From Pseudomicrostroma phylloplanum (taxonomy: Eukaryota; Basidiomycota; Exobasidiomycetes; Microstromatales), in contig BCHS01000009.1 of assembly GCA_039545275.1 (NCBI GenBank), forward strand, positions 1 to 64,000: a stretch of 64,000 bases of DNA, written 5' to 3'. Positions 42,846-54,257 of the stretch are shown one piece after another. A program made the translations under genes and the position numbers. The notes below the pieces were generated by a model. It was not told the origin of the DNA and made no database searches. It was given only the letters and a program-made list of their open reading frames with translations. Numbering within the stretch: the stretch's first letter is position 1; every line of letters begins with the position of its first letter.

Positions 42846-44039
42846 TCAGTATATCAAGTCTGTGCATGGATCATGAACGCTGCCGTTGTCACATACCTTC
42901 TCCATCTCTTCTGCCCACCAAGACTCGAAAGAGACATGGGTGATGTCGGCTCCAAAAGACTGGAGCACGCTGGTATCCATCTTGCAATGCCTAGGCCTCG
43001 AAGTAGCGGCCATCGGATCGACTTCGTATTCTGGGTCGAGGTGAGAGACCGAAGCTTCAGGTAGAGGAGGTGCGTACCGATTCTGGAGCCGGCACATGAC
43101 ATTGCACACTGTCGCAGAAATGATGTTGTGTGCACGTGGAGCAATGAGAATGAGTATTGCGGGAGGAGGCAGGATTTGAGCATCGGGAGGCAGTATGGTC
43201 AGTGCTGTTCGTTTGCAAGCAGTGTGGGCTCGGAAGACTCACTGTCATACTTGGTCATAGCCTCGGTAGCTTGAAAGTGCAAGATGGGGGGAAGGTCTTT
43301 GTTGTCCTCGACTGCTATGCGAGCCACTTGCTCGATGACTCTGGCTACGTCAGCTACATTGGTGGGATACCTGACGGCGTAGGCGTCCATACTGATGATC
43401 CTGTCGTTCGATGGTGCCACAATGGCGGTGGTGAGGACATTGACTGCTGACTCAGACGGTTCAATGGCGTCACCGTATCTGGAGGAAAGCGCAGTGGGTC
43501 AGCACTCGTCTGCTTCCTGGCCAGCATACGCAGCAGGGCCAGGTGACTCACAGAACTGGGACACGTAAAGAAGTCGTCTTGCCAGCTTGTCCATGCTCCG
43601 CTACAGCTCTTTCCCCTAGCAACTTGGATGTACCATAGGCGTTGAGAGGATTGGGTTCGCTATCCACTTGATAGGGAGGTCTTGAGCCGTCAAAGACGTA
43701 GTCGGTACTGATGTAGATCAACCTCGTCTGCTTGCCTGCGTCTTTGCATATGCTGGCGATCCTGCCTGGTACCTCTGCGTTGAGGGTGTGGGACCGGTCT
43801 GGATCTCTCTCTACGACGTCTGGCCTCCTCTCGGCTGCGGTGTGTACGATGACGTCTGGCGCAAAGTCATGTAGGAGGGTAGCAAAGGCATCTGTGTCGA
43901 GGAGGTCTAGTTGAACGAGGTTGCTGGTGCCGGCTGCGCGTGAGTTTGCCAAGGCGAGGACCTCGTGAGATCGGGCAGCGAAGTGGGCGTGTACCGCGCG
44001 CCCCAGCAAGCCAGAGGCACCAGTGACCACTACCTTCAT
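42846..44039 (-). CDS. MAT2B/RmlD-type NAD(P)-dependent reductase-like protein
   Basis: Exons 43552-44039, 43243-43478 and 42846-43108 give 328 residues. The Rossmann start MKVVVTGASGLLGRAVHAHF has GxxGxxG; VIVHTAAERRPDVVE, LIYISTDYVFDG and the NAYGTSKLLGE (YxxxK) motif follow. The C-terminal MTKYD, RPRHCKMD and SFESWW segments match the regulatory beta subunit of methionine adenosyltransferase and RmlD-type reductases. The eukaryotic MAT2B-like role would be binding NADP and modulating S-adenosylmethionine synthesis. The given end uses an in-frame TGA at 42846. A canonical further intron (GTATGT donor at 42896, TACTGAC branch point containing that TGA, CTACAG acceptor at 42814) would remove the stop and splice in frame into the repeat and the sorting nexin. 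Confidence 0.85.
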
Positions 44040-45233
44040 GGCGAATACCAGCTGCGGGGCCAGCCAGGGAGGACGAGCGGGGTGGTGCGGGGGGGAAGGG
44101 CGGCCAGGCGAGGTAGCGAGTGAGTACGAGGAGCCCTTCGGAAGTGGGGCGCGTTGCAGCAGCCACCGCCATCCGTCACATTCTGCCTCTGCCCGCGCGA
44201 TGCGGCCCGAGCGCAACCAACACGCACGCCCAGTGAATTCTGGTCACCCAAGGTCCCCGTAAAGCCCTTGAGACGAGGGCGGTACGGCTGTTGGGTACGC
44301 CTCGCGCAAGGGAGACAATGGTAGCCGCAGTGATCATAGGCCTGTCAATCTTCTATGTGTGGCCACATTCGTCCTGACATCGTTCGTAGGGGCCGAGTGT
44401 CGCCCTGCCTCGGATGAATACCATTCACTCCCCCCAAGTGCTGAAGAATGAAACATCCCACGATGGACAAGGGCGTGCGCGTGGGCGAAGCAGCCAAAGT
44501 ACTTTATATTTCCAGGAGGGGATTGGCAAGCTGTGGCCACACGCGCCGAGCTGGGAAAGAATGACAAGGCTTTGCTACCAAGAGAGGATGCAGCTGACGA
44601 ATTGTCGACCGGCAACAGCCAAGGGCCAGCTCAGTCAGTCAGCGCCCAGCCTGGGTGTTGGGACAAACAGTGCTCAGCCGAGTGGATCTCACGCCCTCGT
44701 CGAACGCTCTTATCTATCCTATGAGGTACCTGGCACGCTTCACCTGCCAGGCCTTTGAACTCCCACCTGGACGCTCCCACGCTGGTGCAGCAAATATTTC
44801 TAGTCGAGTGCTTGCTTTCATGAATGGCAGTCAGTTTTCTGTTTGTTGAAACAGCCGGCCATGCTCTCACGCGCCTTTTCTCCATAGGTGAGATCTTCCC
44901 CCACGGCAGCGGCAGAGGAGAGGAAGGGGGGAAAAGTGGAGGGCGATCAAGGGCCGCGGCCTGGGCCATTGATTGTCCGCTCCTGCACGAGCCAAAAGCG
45001 GATGTCGGCTCCCCCACGCCGACGCATCCTTCCTCCCCTCGAGGTAGACTAGGCCGTGGTGATGGAGGAATCAAGGCAGGAAAATCCATCCAGGCAATCA
45101 CCTTTCACCTCGTCGTATCCTCCCGTCGCTCCTTCCTCTTCTTGTCATACCCCTTTGATACCCGCCCTACACTCTAGTCTCCCCCTCACCCCCTTGCCGT
45201 CCTACCGCATCCTCCATAGACGGGATCATCAGC
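44040..45233. promoter_or_regulatory. Divergent intergenic region
   Basis: About 1.2 kb between the reductase (leftward) and the membrane hydrolase (rightward). It should contain both promoters. Open frames here have no support. A C/T-rich run at 45150-45220 precedes the hydrolase start. Confidence 0.45.
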
Positions 45234-47200
45234 ATGAAGGCAGCCGTCAAGTACTGGGCAGCCATTGCCCTGGCCACCTTCGTGTGGACCATCACCCCCA
45301 TCAGCTGGGCCATTGTCCTCTCCAAGCTCTATGCCCAACATACCCACCAGGCCTCTGTCTGGGATCGGTCCAACCGCAACGTCTTCCGAAGCATAGTCTG
45401 GTACTATGCCCTTTGCGAGATACCCTTCTCCCTCTACCTAGCAAAGCTCGCCCGGCGTGTACAGCGCAAGCTCCCGCCTCCAGAGGTAGACAACGACACT
45501 CTCGACGCTCTACTCAAGATGTGTCTCGACATCAGCGTACCCAGCGTAGGCGAGGAGGGCTCCGAAGAAGTACCAGAGGAGGAACGCATCTCCATCTTCT
45601 CCTCCAACTTCAAACGCTGGTTCCACGGCGCCCACTTCGAAGACATCAAGGCAGACAATGTCAGAGAGTGGCTCGCTTGGGCTCTGGGCGGGCGAGAGCT
45701 ACACGAGTGCAAGGAGGACACCGGCCGTCACGACCTCATCGAGAGGAGTCTCAAATTCGTCCAGGAAAAGGTCGGATACCACTTCGAAGAGGGCTACAAT
45801 CCCAAGTGCACCGCCATGCGGCTAACCTTGGACCCCTGCTTGACCCTCCATCGTCCCCTTGGCTATTATGTCGTCTGCAATGGTGTTTCCGAAGGCAGTG
45901 AGTATACACGATGATGGTGGACCTTTGCCCAGGACAGGACATGTGGCCCCCTTGCTCAACTTTCATATCTGCCCCCTCCCGCCTCTCCCGCGACTACTAG
46001 CGATTGCTTGGTTGCGGTACTTCCATGGCTTCCGCCTAGAGACTGAGCTCGGCTGTGACTTCCTGGTGCGCGACCGCGATGCTGGAGTTGCCGCCACGCG
46101 CTCTACTCCTCCAGTTCTTTTCCTCCATGGCCTAGGCATTGGCCTAGGTCAATACATTGCCTTCCTCAAAAGGCTCGTCACCTACAAGGGACCTCTCGTC
46201 ATACTTGTGCAGCCCCACATCTCCACTTCCATCACCCACCCTCGCTACCTAGACGCTCCCTCTAGAGAAGAACATGTCGAAGCAGTTCAGACGGTCATGA
46301 AGAGGAACCACTTCCATGACGCCACGATCGTCAGTCACTCCAACGGAACCATGTGAGTAGAGCCAGCCCATCGCATGAGAATTCCCAATCGATAGCTCAC
46401 CTTTGGTCCGCGTTCCACAGGGTCCACGGCTGGCTCGCCCGAGGAGCTCCCGAGCTTGGCAAGCGACATATCCTGGTCGACCCGGTGAGTCATGTAAACG
46501 GTGCACCATCGTTCTACGACCGCTGATCACTGACGTTGCCGCTTCCCTTCTCAATCCCCACAGGTCTGCTTCCGATTGTGGGAAGGAGGTAAGTAAGGCT
46601 GCGCAACACCGGGAGCTCTCGGTGAAGCCATGTGTTCTGTTCCAGATCTTGCATACTGACGGTCCCCTTTCTTCTCCACAGCTACTTGTTTCGCGTTTTT
46701 GGGCAAGAAATGGTCTAGCGGGATCGAAGTGCTTCTGGGATACTTTGTCGCTCGAGAAGTTGGGATAGCCTACACCATCGGTCGCCGCTTCATCTGGACT
46801 GACATGATCTGTGAGTTCGGCAGATGCGTCTAAGGGAATGCCGATTGCTGATACCACCAAGTTACCACCCCGATCAGTCTGGCTACATGATCTGGGCACC
46901 AGCTTTGACCATCGTCGCCTTTCAGTTGTCATGGGCGAGGATGATGTGTGAGTACAGCAGTGATGGAAGGAGGAACGTCGTCGGTCGATCCATGCCCTGA
47001 CCTCGAGCGACTGTCACCCTTGCCAACTCCCCCTCAGTCTCATCGACGTACCCGCAACGTACCAGTACCTACGGTCTTCAAATGTGCCGGATGACTGCAT
47101 CGCCATCTGTCCCAATGCACAACATGGAAAGGCACTGTTCCTGCCTTCAGATGGCATGGCATTGGTCTGCAAGGACTTGGGTATTGCTGCGCCCACCTAA
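45234..47200 (+). CDS. Membrane-anchored alpha/beta hydrolase
   Basis: Seven exons (45234-45897, 46001-46352, 46421-46484, 46564-46588, 46682-46810, 46878-46947, 47038-47200) close at 488 residues. An N-terminal hydrophobic segment (about 5-32, WAAIALATFVWTITPISWAI) anchors the chain. A long charged region precedes the hydrolase fold. The oxyanion strand LFLHGLGIGLGQ is near residue 265, the nucleophile elbow SHSNGTM near 335, the acid in VVMGEDDVLIDVP, and the last His in CPNAQHGKALFL. These signatures mark a serine esterase or lipase; the substrate is not evident. The fourth exon is only 25 bases, but all joins keep frame and the motifs cross them correctly. It is the most intron-rich gene in the window. 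Confidence 0.85.
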
Positions 47201-48068
47201 GGTCAGCTGCACACTGCTGCACGCACGCACGCACGCACGCACATAGACACAGAGCTTGGGTTACGACTAGACGACGAGCTCGGTAGAAGACTTTTCCTCC
47301 TAGATGCGGTGTTCCGATGTAATGTTTGTTTGCACTTGACTTCCTCCCCCGGATCGCGTACCGCAACACCTGTCCCTGCCGCGAGACCAGCACATCTATA
47401 ATGTACAGCACTATCACATGGCTCAGCGGTGATGCTCAGCGGTGCGGTGATGCATCTGGTGCTATCTTGAGTCGGAGAAGCGGACGGAGGAAGGCGGGCT
47501 GCTGGGATGGGCGGCAGATGTGTAGGCGAGCCTGCCCTGCCCTGCCCTGCGCTGCCCTGCGCTGCCCTGCTGCTGCTCCCCAGGCTTCGGCTTTCCGGCG
47601 ACGGGCGAGATCTGCGAGGGCGCGCGGCTGAGACCGACGGACTCCGGAAGCGGGACGCCAAGGCGTAGAGGACGGGCCAGGGCGTTTTCTGGCTCGCTTG
47701 GGGCGGATAGCAGACAAGCAAGCAAGCAAGCAAGCATGAGGGTGAGACATGGCCTGCTGACTCGCCCCTGCCCTTCCCATCGCCCTCACCCTTCATCCCT
47801 GCCTCCCAGAGCATAGCCTCACCCTCCTTCACCTCCACCAGTCGCTGAGCTCCGGCGTCTTCGGTACTCTGCGCCTGGTGGTGCGTTGCTTCCAGGTACC
47901 TCGTAGCCCCAGCGCTGCCCTTACGCGACCCTCACGCGGGTCCTCAGTGGCCCCTACCTAGCTTCTTCCCATTGGCATAACCTCTATATATAGACGGCGT
48001 CGAAGCAGTCAGCCTCGCTTCCCGCTGGTCAACGTCTCTTCAAGTCTCTCACGCTCAGCGTCACCACC
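47201..48068. promoter_or_regulatory. Intergenic region with simple repeats, promoter of the GMC gene
   Basis: It holds acgc repeats (47221-47241), ctgcc/ctgcg repeats (47531-47576) and caag repeats (47715-47737). The right end carries the promoter of the GMC oxidoreductase, with an attggc (inverted CCAAT) box at about 47971 before a TATA box. No gene is supported. Confidence 0.6.
47985..47992 (+). promoter_or_regulatory. TATA box of the GMC oxidoreductase gene
   Basis: TATATATA lies 77 bases before the ATG and about 14 bases after an inverted CCAAT box. It is one of few clear TATA boxes in the window, suggesting inducible expression of this secreted enzyme. Confidence 0.65.
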
Positions 48069-50019
48069 ATGCGCGTCCACCTCGTGTCTCTCGCTGCCTC
48101 TGCCACCGCCCTCATCTTCGCCTCGACCTCTAACGGTGCCCCCATCCTGGACGAGCTATGGGCGCGTGCTTCCTCTTCGGTGACCTCGGATGTCAGCGTT
48201 GCTAGCGCAAAGCAATACACACACGTCGTGGTAGGATGTGGTCTCGCCGGTCTCACCGTGGCTGTTCGGTTGTCCGAGAGCTCCGACAACACGGTCCTCT
48301 GCATCGAAGCCGGAGGAGACTCCCGGACCGACTCGAGGTGAGTCGAGGAGGAGACAACGCGCGTCAAAGAAGTACTGCTGACCTTCTGTACCTCTTTATG
48401 ACGTCGTGATTAGGGTGCAGTCGTTGTCAGCCTATGGTCAGGCATTCGGTTCGTCCTTGGACTGGAGTTTCAAGACAACTACGCAGGCCTCGACTGGAAC
48501 CACCAAGACGATCCATGCGGGCAAGACGCTGGGTGGATCCACTGCCATCAATGGTGGATCCTGGGGCAGGCCTGATCGAGCGCAAATCGACGGCATCGGC
48601 AACCTGGGCAACGACGGTTGGAGCTGGGACGACCTCGAGACATTCATGAAGCAGTCTGAGAATAGTCACGCACCCAATTCAGCACAGAGCTCAGCGGGGG
48701 CACAGTGGGACTCGGACGCACACGGCACTAGTGGCCCACTCGACATCAGCTTCCCGCCCTCGATGTACACTGGACCTCAGCAGCCAGCCTTCGTCCAGGG
48801 TCTTTCGCAAGCGCTGAACGTCAGGCAAGTCGCAGACCTCACCTCAGGCGACGTCACTGGCGTAGTAGCCTACACCCAGGATTCCATCCTCCCAGAGGGC
48901 GACCGCATTCGCGTCTCCTCGGCCACAGCTTACCTCTCGCCCGTTGAAAACTCGCGAGACAATCTCGTCGTCCTGCTGAACTACCGTGGTATCTCGGTCA
49001 AATGGGCAAGCGGCGCTGGTGCCCGTGCCACTGGAGTGGTAGCAAAGTCCTCGGCTAGTGGTCCCGCTACAACGTTCAGCGCGTCAAAGGAGGTCATCGT
49101 TGCTGCTGGCTCTCTCCGAAGCCCTGTGTTCCTGGAATCATCCGGCGTCGGCGACCCTGCCATCGTCTCGAAGATTGGCGCGACGAGGAAGGTGAACCTG
49201 CCAGGCGTTGGTCGCAATCTTCAGGAACAGACCATGAACTCCATCGGCACGCCTGCCGGCAATTACGACTTCGGAGGTGACGGTCCCTCCAACATCATTG
49301 CCTTCCCGAACATCTATCAACTGATGTCAAATGCAAGTGATGTGCGTGGCTGGATCGAATCCAACATGGACAGCTGGGCTCAGGCGCAATACAACGGCGG
49401 CTTCGTCACCAGCAAGGAGTCTCTCTTGAAGCAGTGGAACAACACTATCACTCTCCTTTTCGATGGAAAGGTCGGGGCTGTAGAGTTCTTTGGCGACTCG
49501 GGCTTCCCTGCCAGCGGCTTTGGTATCGATACATGGCAGATGCTGCCCTTCTCCAGGGGATCGGTTCACGCCACCTCTGCTTCTGGCTTCTCCCGGGCCA
49601 CCATCAACCCGAACTACTTCAGCGTACCTGCAGACATGCAAATCACCATCGCAGGTCTTCGAGGCGCTCGCAAGGTACTCAAGTCCAGTGCCGTCTCACA
49701 AGCACTGGGCCAGAGCGAATCCGTTCCGGGCTTCTCTCGTATCCCTGATGGCACTAATTCAGGTCGCTACGACCGATGGGCCAATTGGATCCTGGATTCC
49801 AATGCCGGCTTTTCCTCGGTCGCCCATCCCATTGCCACCTGCTCCATGCTGCCGCAGGCCGATGGCGGTGTCGTAGGGTCCGACTTCCTGGTGTACGGCA
49901 CGGAGAATGTCCGTGTCGTCGACGCCTCGGTCTTGCCCACGCAGATTACCGCCCACTTGTCCGCAACGCTGTACGGCATCGCTGAAAAGGCTGCCAGTAT
50001 CATCGCTGCTGCGGCTTGA
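48069..50019 (+). CDS. Secreted GMC-family FAD oxidoreductase
   Basis: Two exons (48069-48337, 48414-50019) give 624 residues. A signal peptide (MRVHLVSLAASATALIFAST) precedes the FAD-binding start VVVGCGLAGLTVAVRLSE. GMC signature 1 is GGSTAINGGSWGRPD at about 129 and signature 2 is GSLRSPVFLESSGVGDP at about 319. The C-terminal active-site region has SVAHPIATCSML, VRVVDASVLPTQITAH and GIAEKAASII. The two His (in AHPIA and ITAHLS) fit the catalytic pair of glucose oxidase and aryl-alcohol oxidase relatives. The usual GGGTAG dinucleotide motif is GCGLAG here. The likely role is extracellular oxidation of a sugar or alcohol with release of hydrogen peroxide; the substrate cannot be assigned. 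Confidence 0.93.
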
Positions 50020-50450
50020 AGGGCTTCTCGCTTCCAAACGTCACCATAACACTCAAAATCCGTCATCTGCAAACTGTTGCGTGCGGCCGCACAACTGCTC
50101 CCCTCCCGCTCTACCACTCTTCGACTTCACTTTGGCGCAGTGTGCTATCTACCTTTTTTCTTCCGCTTTATTTTCGACGGCATCGTGTCGTGTCTTCATT
50201 TAACATTCATTACAATTATTTGCGACCATTGTCTGATCACTGTGAGCAACCTTGACTGGTGCAAGGTGAAGCTTGGTGGGCGATAGACCAGACGCGTGTG
50301 GAGGGCGGACGGGAGTGTTGCAGCAACAAGGGTGGCGCAGAGGAGGAGCGATTCTCCCAAATTCTTCCTTGATACCCAGATTCCTACCACACCGCCTCCC
50401 TTGCCAGGTCATCCATCTTCGCAAGCTTACCCTGAGCCACAAGACCAGCG
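50020..50450. other. Intergenic region between GMC and NAPE-PLD-like genes
   Basis: About 430 bp holding the GMC 3' flank (T-rich at about 50150-50220) and the promoter of the next gene. No gene supported. Confidence 0.5.
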
Positions 50451-52162
50451 ATGCCCCTGGTCATACCGCCATCGCTTCTCGGTGGTCGGACAGGAGGCAG
50501 GTCATCGATGGTGGTCTCTTCACCCTCCTCATCATCATCATCTTCCGGACTTCTGAAGACCTTGGCGGTCGGCGTGACCGGCTACTGCGCCGCCTGGGGC
50601 GTCTACTATCTTGTACAAGATACCATCAGAAATTCCACCATCAACAAGCGGAAGCGGAGATTCGACAATCGAGTCCGCAGAAGCTCTTCCACGCCATCGC
50701 GAGACGTCCCAAAGGAGGAACGGAAAGCTGCTGTCATCGAGCGCTTTGCTTCGTTGTCTGTCCTTGGACGATATGTGAACCCCTTTGGCGAATGGCGCGA
50801 ACAGGGAGCTTGGGAGTACGTTGCCTGGAAGTCCTGGATCCTTTTCATACAGGGCAGACTGTGGTATGATGGAGGACTGAAGAAGTTGAAGAAGACCAAG
50901 GAGGGGAGAGCCAAGATCGAGGAAGTCCTCCCCGTTCGGCAACCTGACTGGGACAAGTACCCGCAGGCCGCCAGTAGTCGGAGCCCAGCGGAGGAGGAGG
51001 ACTGGCACAGGATGAGCAAGAGCGATTTGGAAGGCGAGGGCGGCACACTCAGCAGACTGCCATCGGAAGATGGCAAGATCAGGTATACTTGGTGAGTCCC
51101 GCTGGCCTGGATTCCTTCGCCATGGAGTTGTCAGCGATCTGACTGCCCCTTTCTCCATTGATTCTTCCTTTTCTGCCACAGGGTGGGCCAGTCTACCTTC
51201 TTGATCGCGTACGCGGGCATGACGATTCTTACAGATCCTGTCTTCGAGGTGCAGCCCGTACCATCTGCGTGGAGCCCCAACCGGATCACAGACGTTCCCT
51301 GCACAATCCAAGACATTGTCTCGCGCGTGCAGCTGGACATTGTCCTCGTCTCGCACAATCACTTTGACCATTTCGATAGACGGTGCGTTCCTCACGTACC
51401 CGATACCACCACATGGATCGTCCCCTTGGGAATGAGGAAATTGCTTCGGTCGTGCGGCGTCAAGAACGATCATCAGATTATCGAGCTGACGTGGTGGGAA
51501 ATGAAAGAGCTGGAATTCCATGGTACAAGACTAGACATCCAATCGATACCTGCAATTCATTGGAGTGGTAGGGGTCCTTTCGACGTAAATCAGAGCTTGT
51601 GAGTGAGCGGCAGGGTCCCTTTTGCTGGCCCAGGTACTGACGACATCATTCGCCACGCAGATGGACATCCTACTCTCTGCGTATATCCCCATCAACATCA
51701 CTGCCAAGTACCCACATCTACTTCTCTGGCGATACTGGCTATTCGGCAACCTATTACCCGCACATCCCTTCCGTCTTGCCTTCGCCTCCGGATCTGGCCT
51801 TCCTCCCCATCGGTTCGTACGCGCCCAGGTGGCACATGCGACCTCAACACGTTTCTCCCTCGGATTCTGTGCACATTGCGGAAGACATTGGGGCAAAGAA
51901 GGTTGTTGCTATGCATTGGGTGAGTTCGAATGTCTGCCGAGTCGAGGCGGTCCGTTAGGGTGTGAGAATGTCCTTTTCTGACCTGAGACTCCTTCGTGTA
52001 CTGACCTGCCAGGGTACTTGGCTGATGAGTGACGAGGACTGGGACGAGCCTCCAAAGCTACTCCGTCAAGCACTGGAGGACAGACAATCTATCAAGGGCA
52101 AGGCGGAGATGTCCTTCGAGACTGTAGAGCTGGGAGCGACCAACGAGCTCGCTGTGCAGTAA
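50451..52162 (+). CDS. NAPE-PLD-like metallo-beta-lactamase-fold phospholipase
   Basis: Four exons (50451-51091, 51182-51598, 51661-51919, 52013-52162) give 488 residues. A hydrophobic segment near residues 35-55 (LLKTLAVGVTGYCAAWGVYYL) may anchor it. The metallo-hydrolase core starts WVGQSTFLIAYAGMTILTDP. The zinc motif is SHNHFDHFD at about 271, further ligands lie in IPAIHWSGRG, YFSGDTGYSATYYP supplies the bridging Asp, and the last His is in VVAMHWGTWLM. This order matches N-acyl-phosphatidylethanolamine phospholipase D and yeast Fmp30, which act on N-acyl phospholipids and affect mitochondrial lipids. The membrane-proximal N-terminus supports action at a lipid surface. Substrate is assigned by family only. 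Confidence 0.92.
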
Positions 52163-52460
52163 AGCAGTATGACTTTGTCACGCATGTCTTGTCCCGTATG
52201 GGTAGCGGGGAGACAAGTTCGCTAGGCCTGGAGAGGGGCATCCATGGTTCATTGAGTCATTTAGAGGGAATGCCAATATAGACTTGCTACTGTGACCGAG
52301 ACTAATATCAGTCGAGCGGGTGTGAGATCTTGCCCCGCATTTGAATCTCCGAGGCGGCGGGAGCTTGTGTGGAGCAGAGTCTTGATTTACTTGTAAAGGT
52401 CGTTCACCTCATAATCGCTGCCTTTCTGATCGCCATCGCCACTCACTCAAGTGACCTTGC

Positions 52461-54092
52461 ATGGCTGGGGACGATCCCAAGCCTTCGGCGGCGCCCTCGT
52501 CAGCCCCTCCGAGGTCCAACCCGCTAGGGAGGAGGCTAGCCCGATGGTCTCTCATCGCTCTAGCAACCTACCTCTGTCTCATCTTCTCCTTGGCCGTGCC
52601 CGTAGTACAGAAGCACTTCGTCTTTGTGCACGCCATCAACTTTCCCTTCTTTGCCGACTTTGACACTCCGGAGAAGTATGGTCTTGCGCCGGCAAAGACC
52701 CGAAACCTACGCCTCGAGGGGGCTGATGGCAACTTCATTGGCGCCTGGCACGTCTTGCCTGATGCTGTGTATCGCTCTCAGGTCCCCTCGCTCATTCCCA
52801 CGACCAGTGTCTCTCCAGAGGACATTGTCGAAGCCGACGAAGAGTTGATCAGAACCGGAACCGAGGCAAGCGTGTACGACCGTGCTCTGTGCACTCATCC
52901 AACTGTAATCTACCTACACGGTAACGCTGCGAACAGGGCCGCGCCATTCCGCATCGCGGCGTATGCCCAGCTCTCCAGTCGTCTTCAGGCAAACGTTCTG
53001 GCCATCGATTATCGCGGCTTTGGAGACTCGCAGGGGACACCAAGTGAGGAGGGACTGGTGGCTGATGCCAGGCTTGCATGGGACTGGGTACAGAAGAGGC
53101 GTCAGTCGTGCGAGCGGCCGTACTCGGAGAGAAGGGGCGAGCAAATTACGGAGGATGACGTACGTAGACAATCATCAGACATGCTCGCGAGCTCCACTGG
53201 TAAAGACATTCTGGTCATGGGGCAGTCGCTCGGCACGGGACCAGCTACAGCTCTCACGCTCCAGCTCGCGAGGGAAGGAACTCCTCCCCAGGGCCTGGTC
53301 CTACTAGCTCCCTATCGCTCCTTCAGCCAGCTCGCTGCCGGCTTCAGGATCGGAGGTTTCTTGCCCGTACTCCTTCCTGCCCTGTACTTGATACCGTTTG
53401 CTCAAGCTGGGCTGGAACTTGCACTCCGTACAAGGTTCGGCAGCGAGGGAGCACTGGCCGGCCTCGCCACTGCGATTCAGGAGGGTAGGACTCGGCTGCA
53501 CGCAGTCGGTGAACGAGACCCAGAAGCTCTCAACGGAGAAGCGCAAGCGTTCAGTTGGCCCAACGTCGTGATCAGTCACGCCATCAACGATGAGGTGATA
53601 CCTTTTTCCCACGGTCAAGCAATCTTTGACAAGATGCTTAAGACCGAGTTGGAGATGAGGCAATCTCTGAGGTCCATCAACCTTCAAACTCCAATGTTGA
53701 ATCATCCCACTGGATCCGGGTCCAGCACACAAGGTCAGATACCTCTGCCTGACGCCGACAAGGAAACAGCAGCAAAGCTGCGGATACAGGACATACAGCT
53801 GGGCTGGGCCTCTGTACATCGCTTCTTCGCTTGCTCCCTTGCAAGAGAGGGCCAGCGTTCCGATCAGCGTCCCCTCGGCACCGCCAATGAGGACGATGAC
53901 AAGGATCATCCCTGCCCCTCTGTCGCGCTCCTTCTTCCGACGCGAGGTGGCCACAATACTGTGTCTGAGGGCATCGTCGACTTGATTGGCGAGGTGACAC
54001 AGGTGCATGGCGACCCTTATGTGGCCAAGGCGGAGCAGCCTTGGCTTCCTGCAGTGCGCAGAGACAGAGAGCTATGCTACGTATCAGAGTGA
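52461..54092 (+). CDS. ABHD12-like membrane alpha/beta hydrolase
   Basis: A single exon of 543 residues starting 298 bp after the NAPE-PLD-like stop. A transmembrane segment at about 29-49 (WSLIALATYLCLIFSLAVPVV) is followed by the hydrolase core: YLHGNAANRAAPFR near 152, IDYRGFGDSQGTPSEEG, the nucleophile elbow MGQSLGTGPAT near 253, the acid in HAINDEVIPFSHG near 376, and His in PTRGGHNT near 497. The pattern matches ABHD12/ABHD13-type lipases, which hydrolyse lysophosphatidylserine or monoacylglycerol. A disordered insert at about 400-480 separates acid and His. The closing codons overlap a GTGAGT, so a small downstream exon cannot be excluded. Confidence 0.9.
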   Translation: MAGDDPKPSAAPSSAPPRSNPLGRRLARWSLIALATYLCLIFSLAVPVVQKHFVFVHAINFPFFADFDTPEKYGLAPAKTRNLRLEGADGNFIGAWHVLPDAVYRSQVPSLIPTTSVSPEDIVEADEELIRTGTEASVYDRALCTHPTVIYLHGNAANRAAPFRIAAYAQLSSRLQANVLAIDYRGFGDSQGTPSEEGLVADARLAWDWVQKRRQSCERPYSERRGEQITEDDVRRQSSDMLASSTGKDILVMGQSLGTGPATALTLQLAREGTPPQGLVLLAPYRSFSQLAAGFRIGGFLPVLLPALYLIPFAQAGLELALRTRFGSEGALAGLATAIQEGRTRLHAVGERDPEALNGEAQAFSWPNVVISHAINDEVIPFSHGQAIFDKMLKTELEMRQSLRSINLQTPMLNHPTGSGSSTQGQIPLPDADKETAAKLRIQDIQLGWASVHRFFACSLAREGQRSDQRPLGTANEDDDKDHPCPSVALLLPTRGGHNTVSEGIVDLIGEVTQVHGDPYVAKAEQPWLPAVRRDRELCYVSE

Positions 54093-54257
54093 GTGGATCC
54101 CCATTGTAATAGTGGACTAGGTAGGGGTGTTGGAGCGACAGTGAAAGGCGACGACAGACCGCCGCATAGCATATGGAACATACCCGGGGACAGCCCATCG
54201 AACTTCTTCAAAGAACCTATCCTCCTCTCGCAATCACAACTTGCCCCTTACCTGATG

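Noticed and set aside
45056..45901. 281-codon plus-strand frame overlapping the membrane hydrolase
   Set aside because: A different frame over the well-supported hydrolase exon; composition (Arg/Pro/Gln-rich) is typical of a shadow frame.
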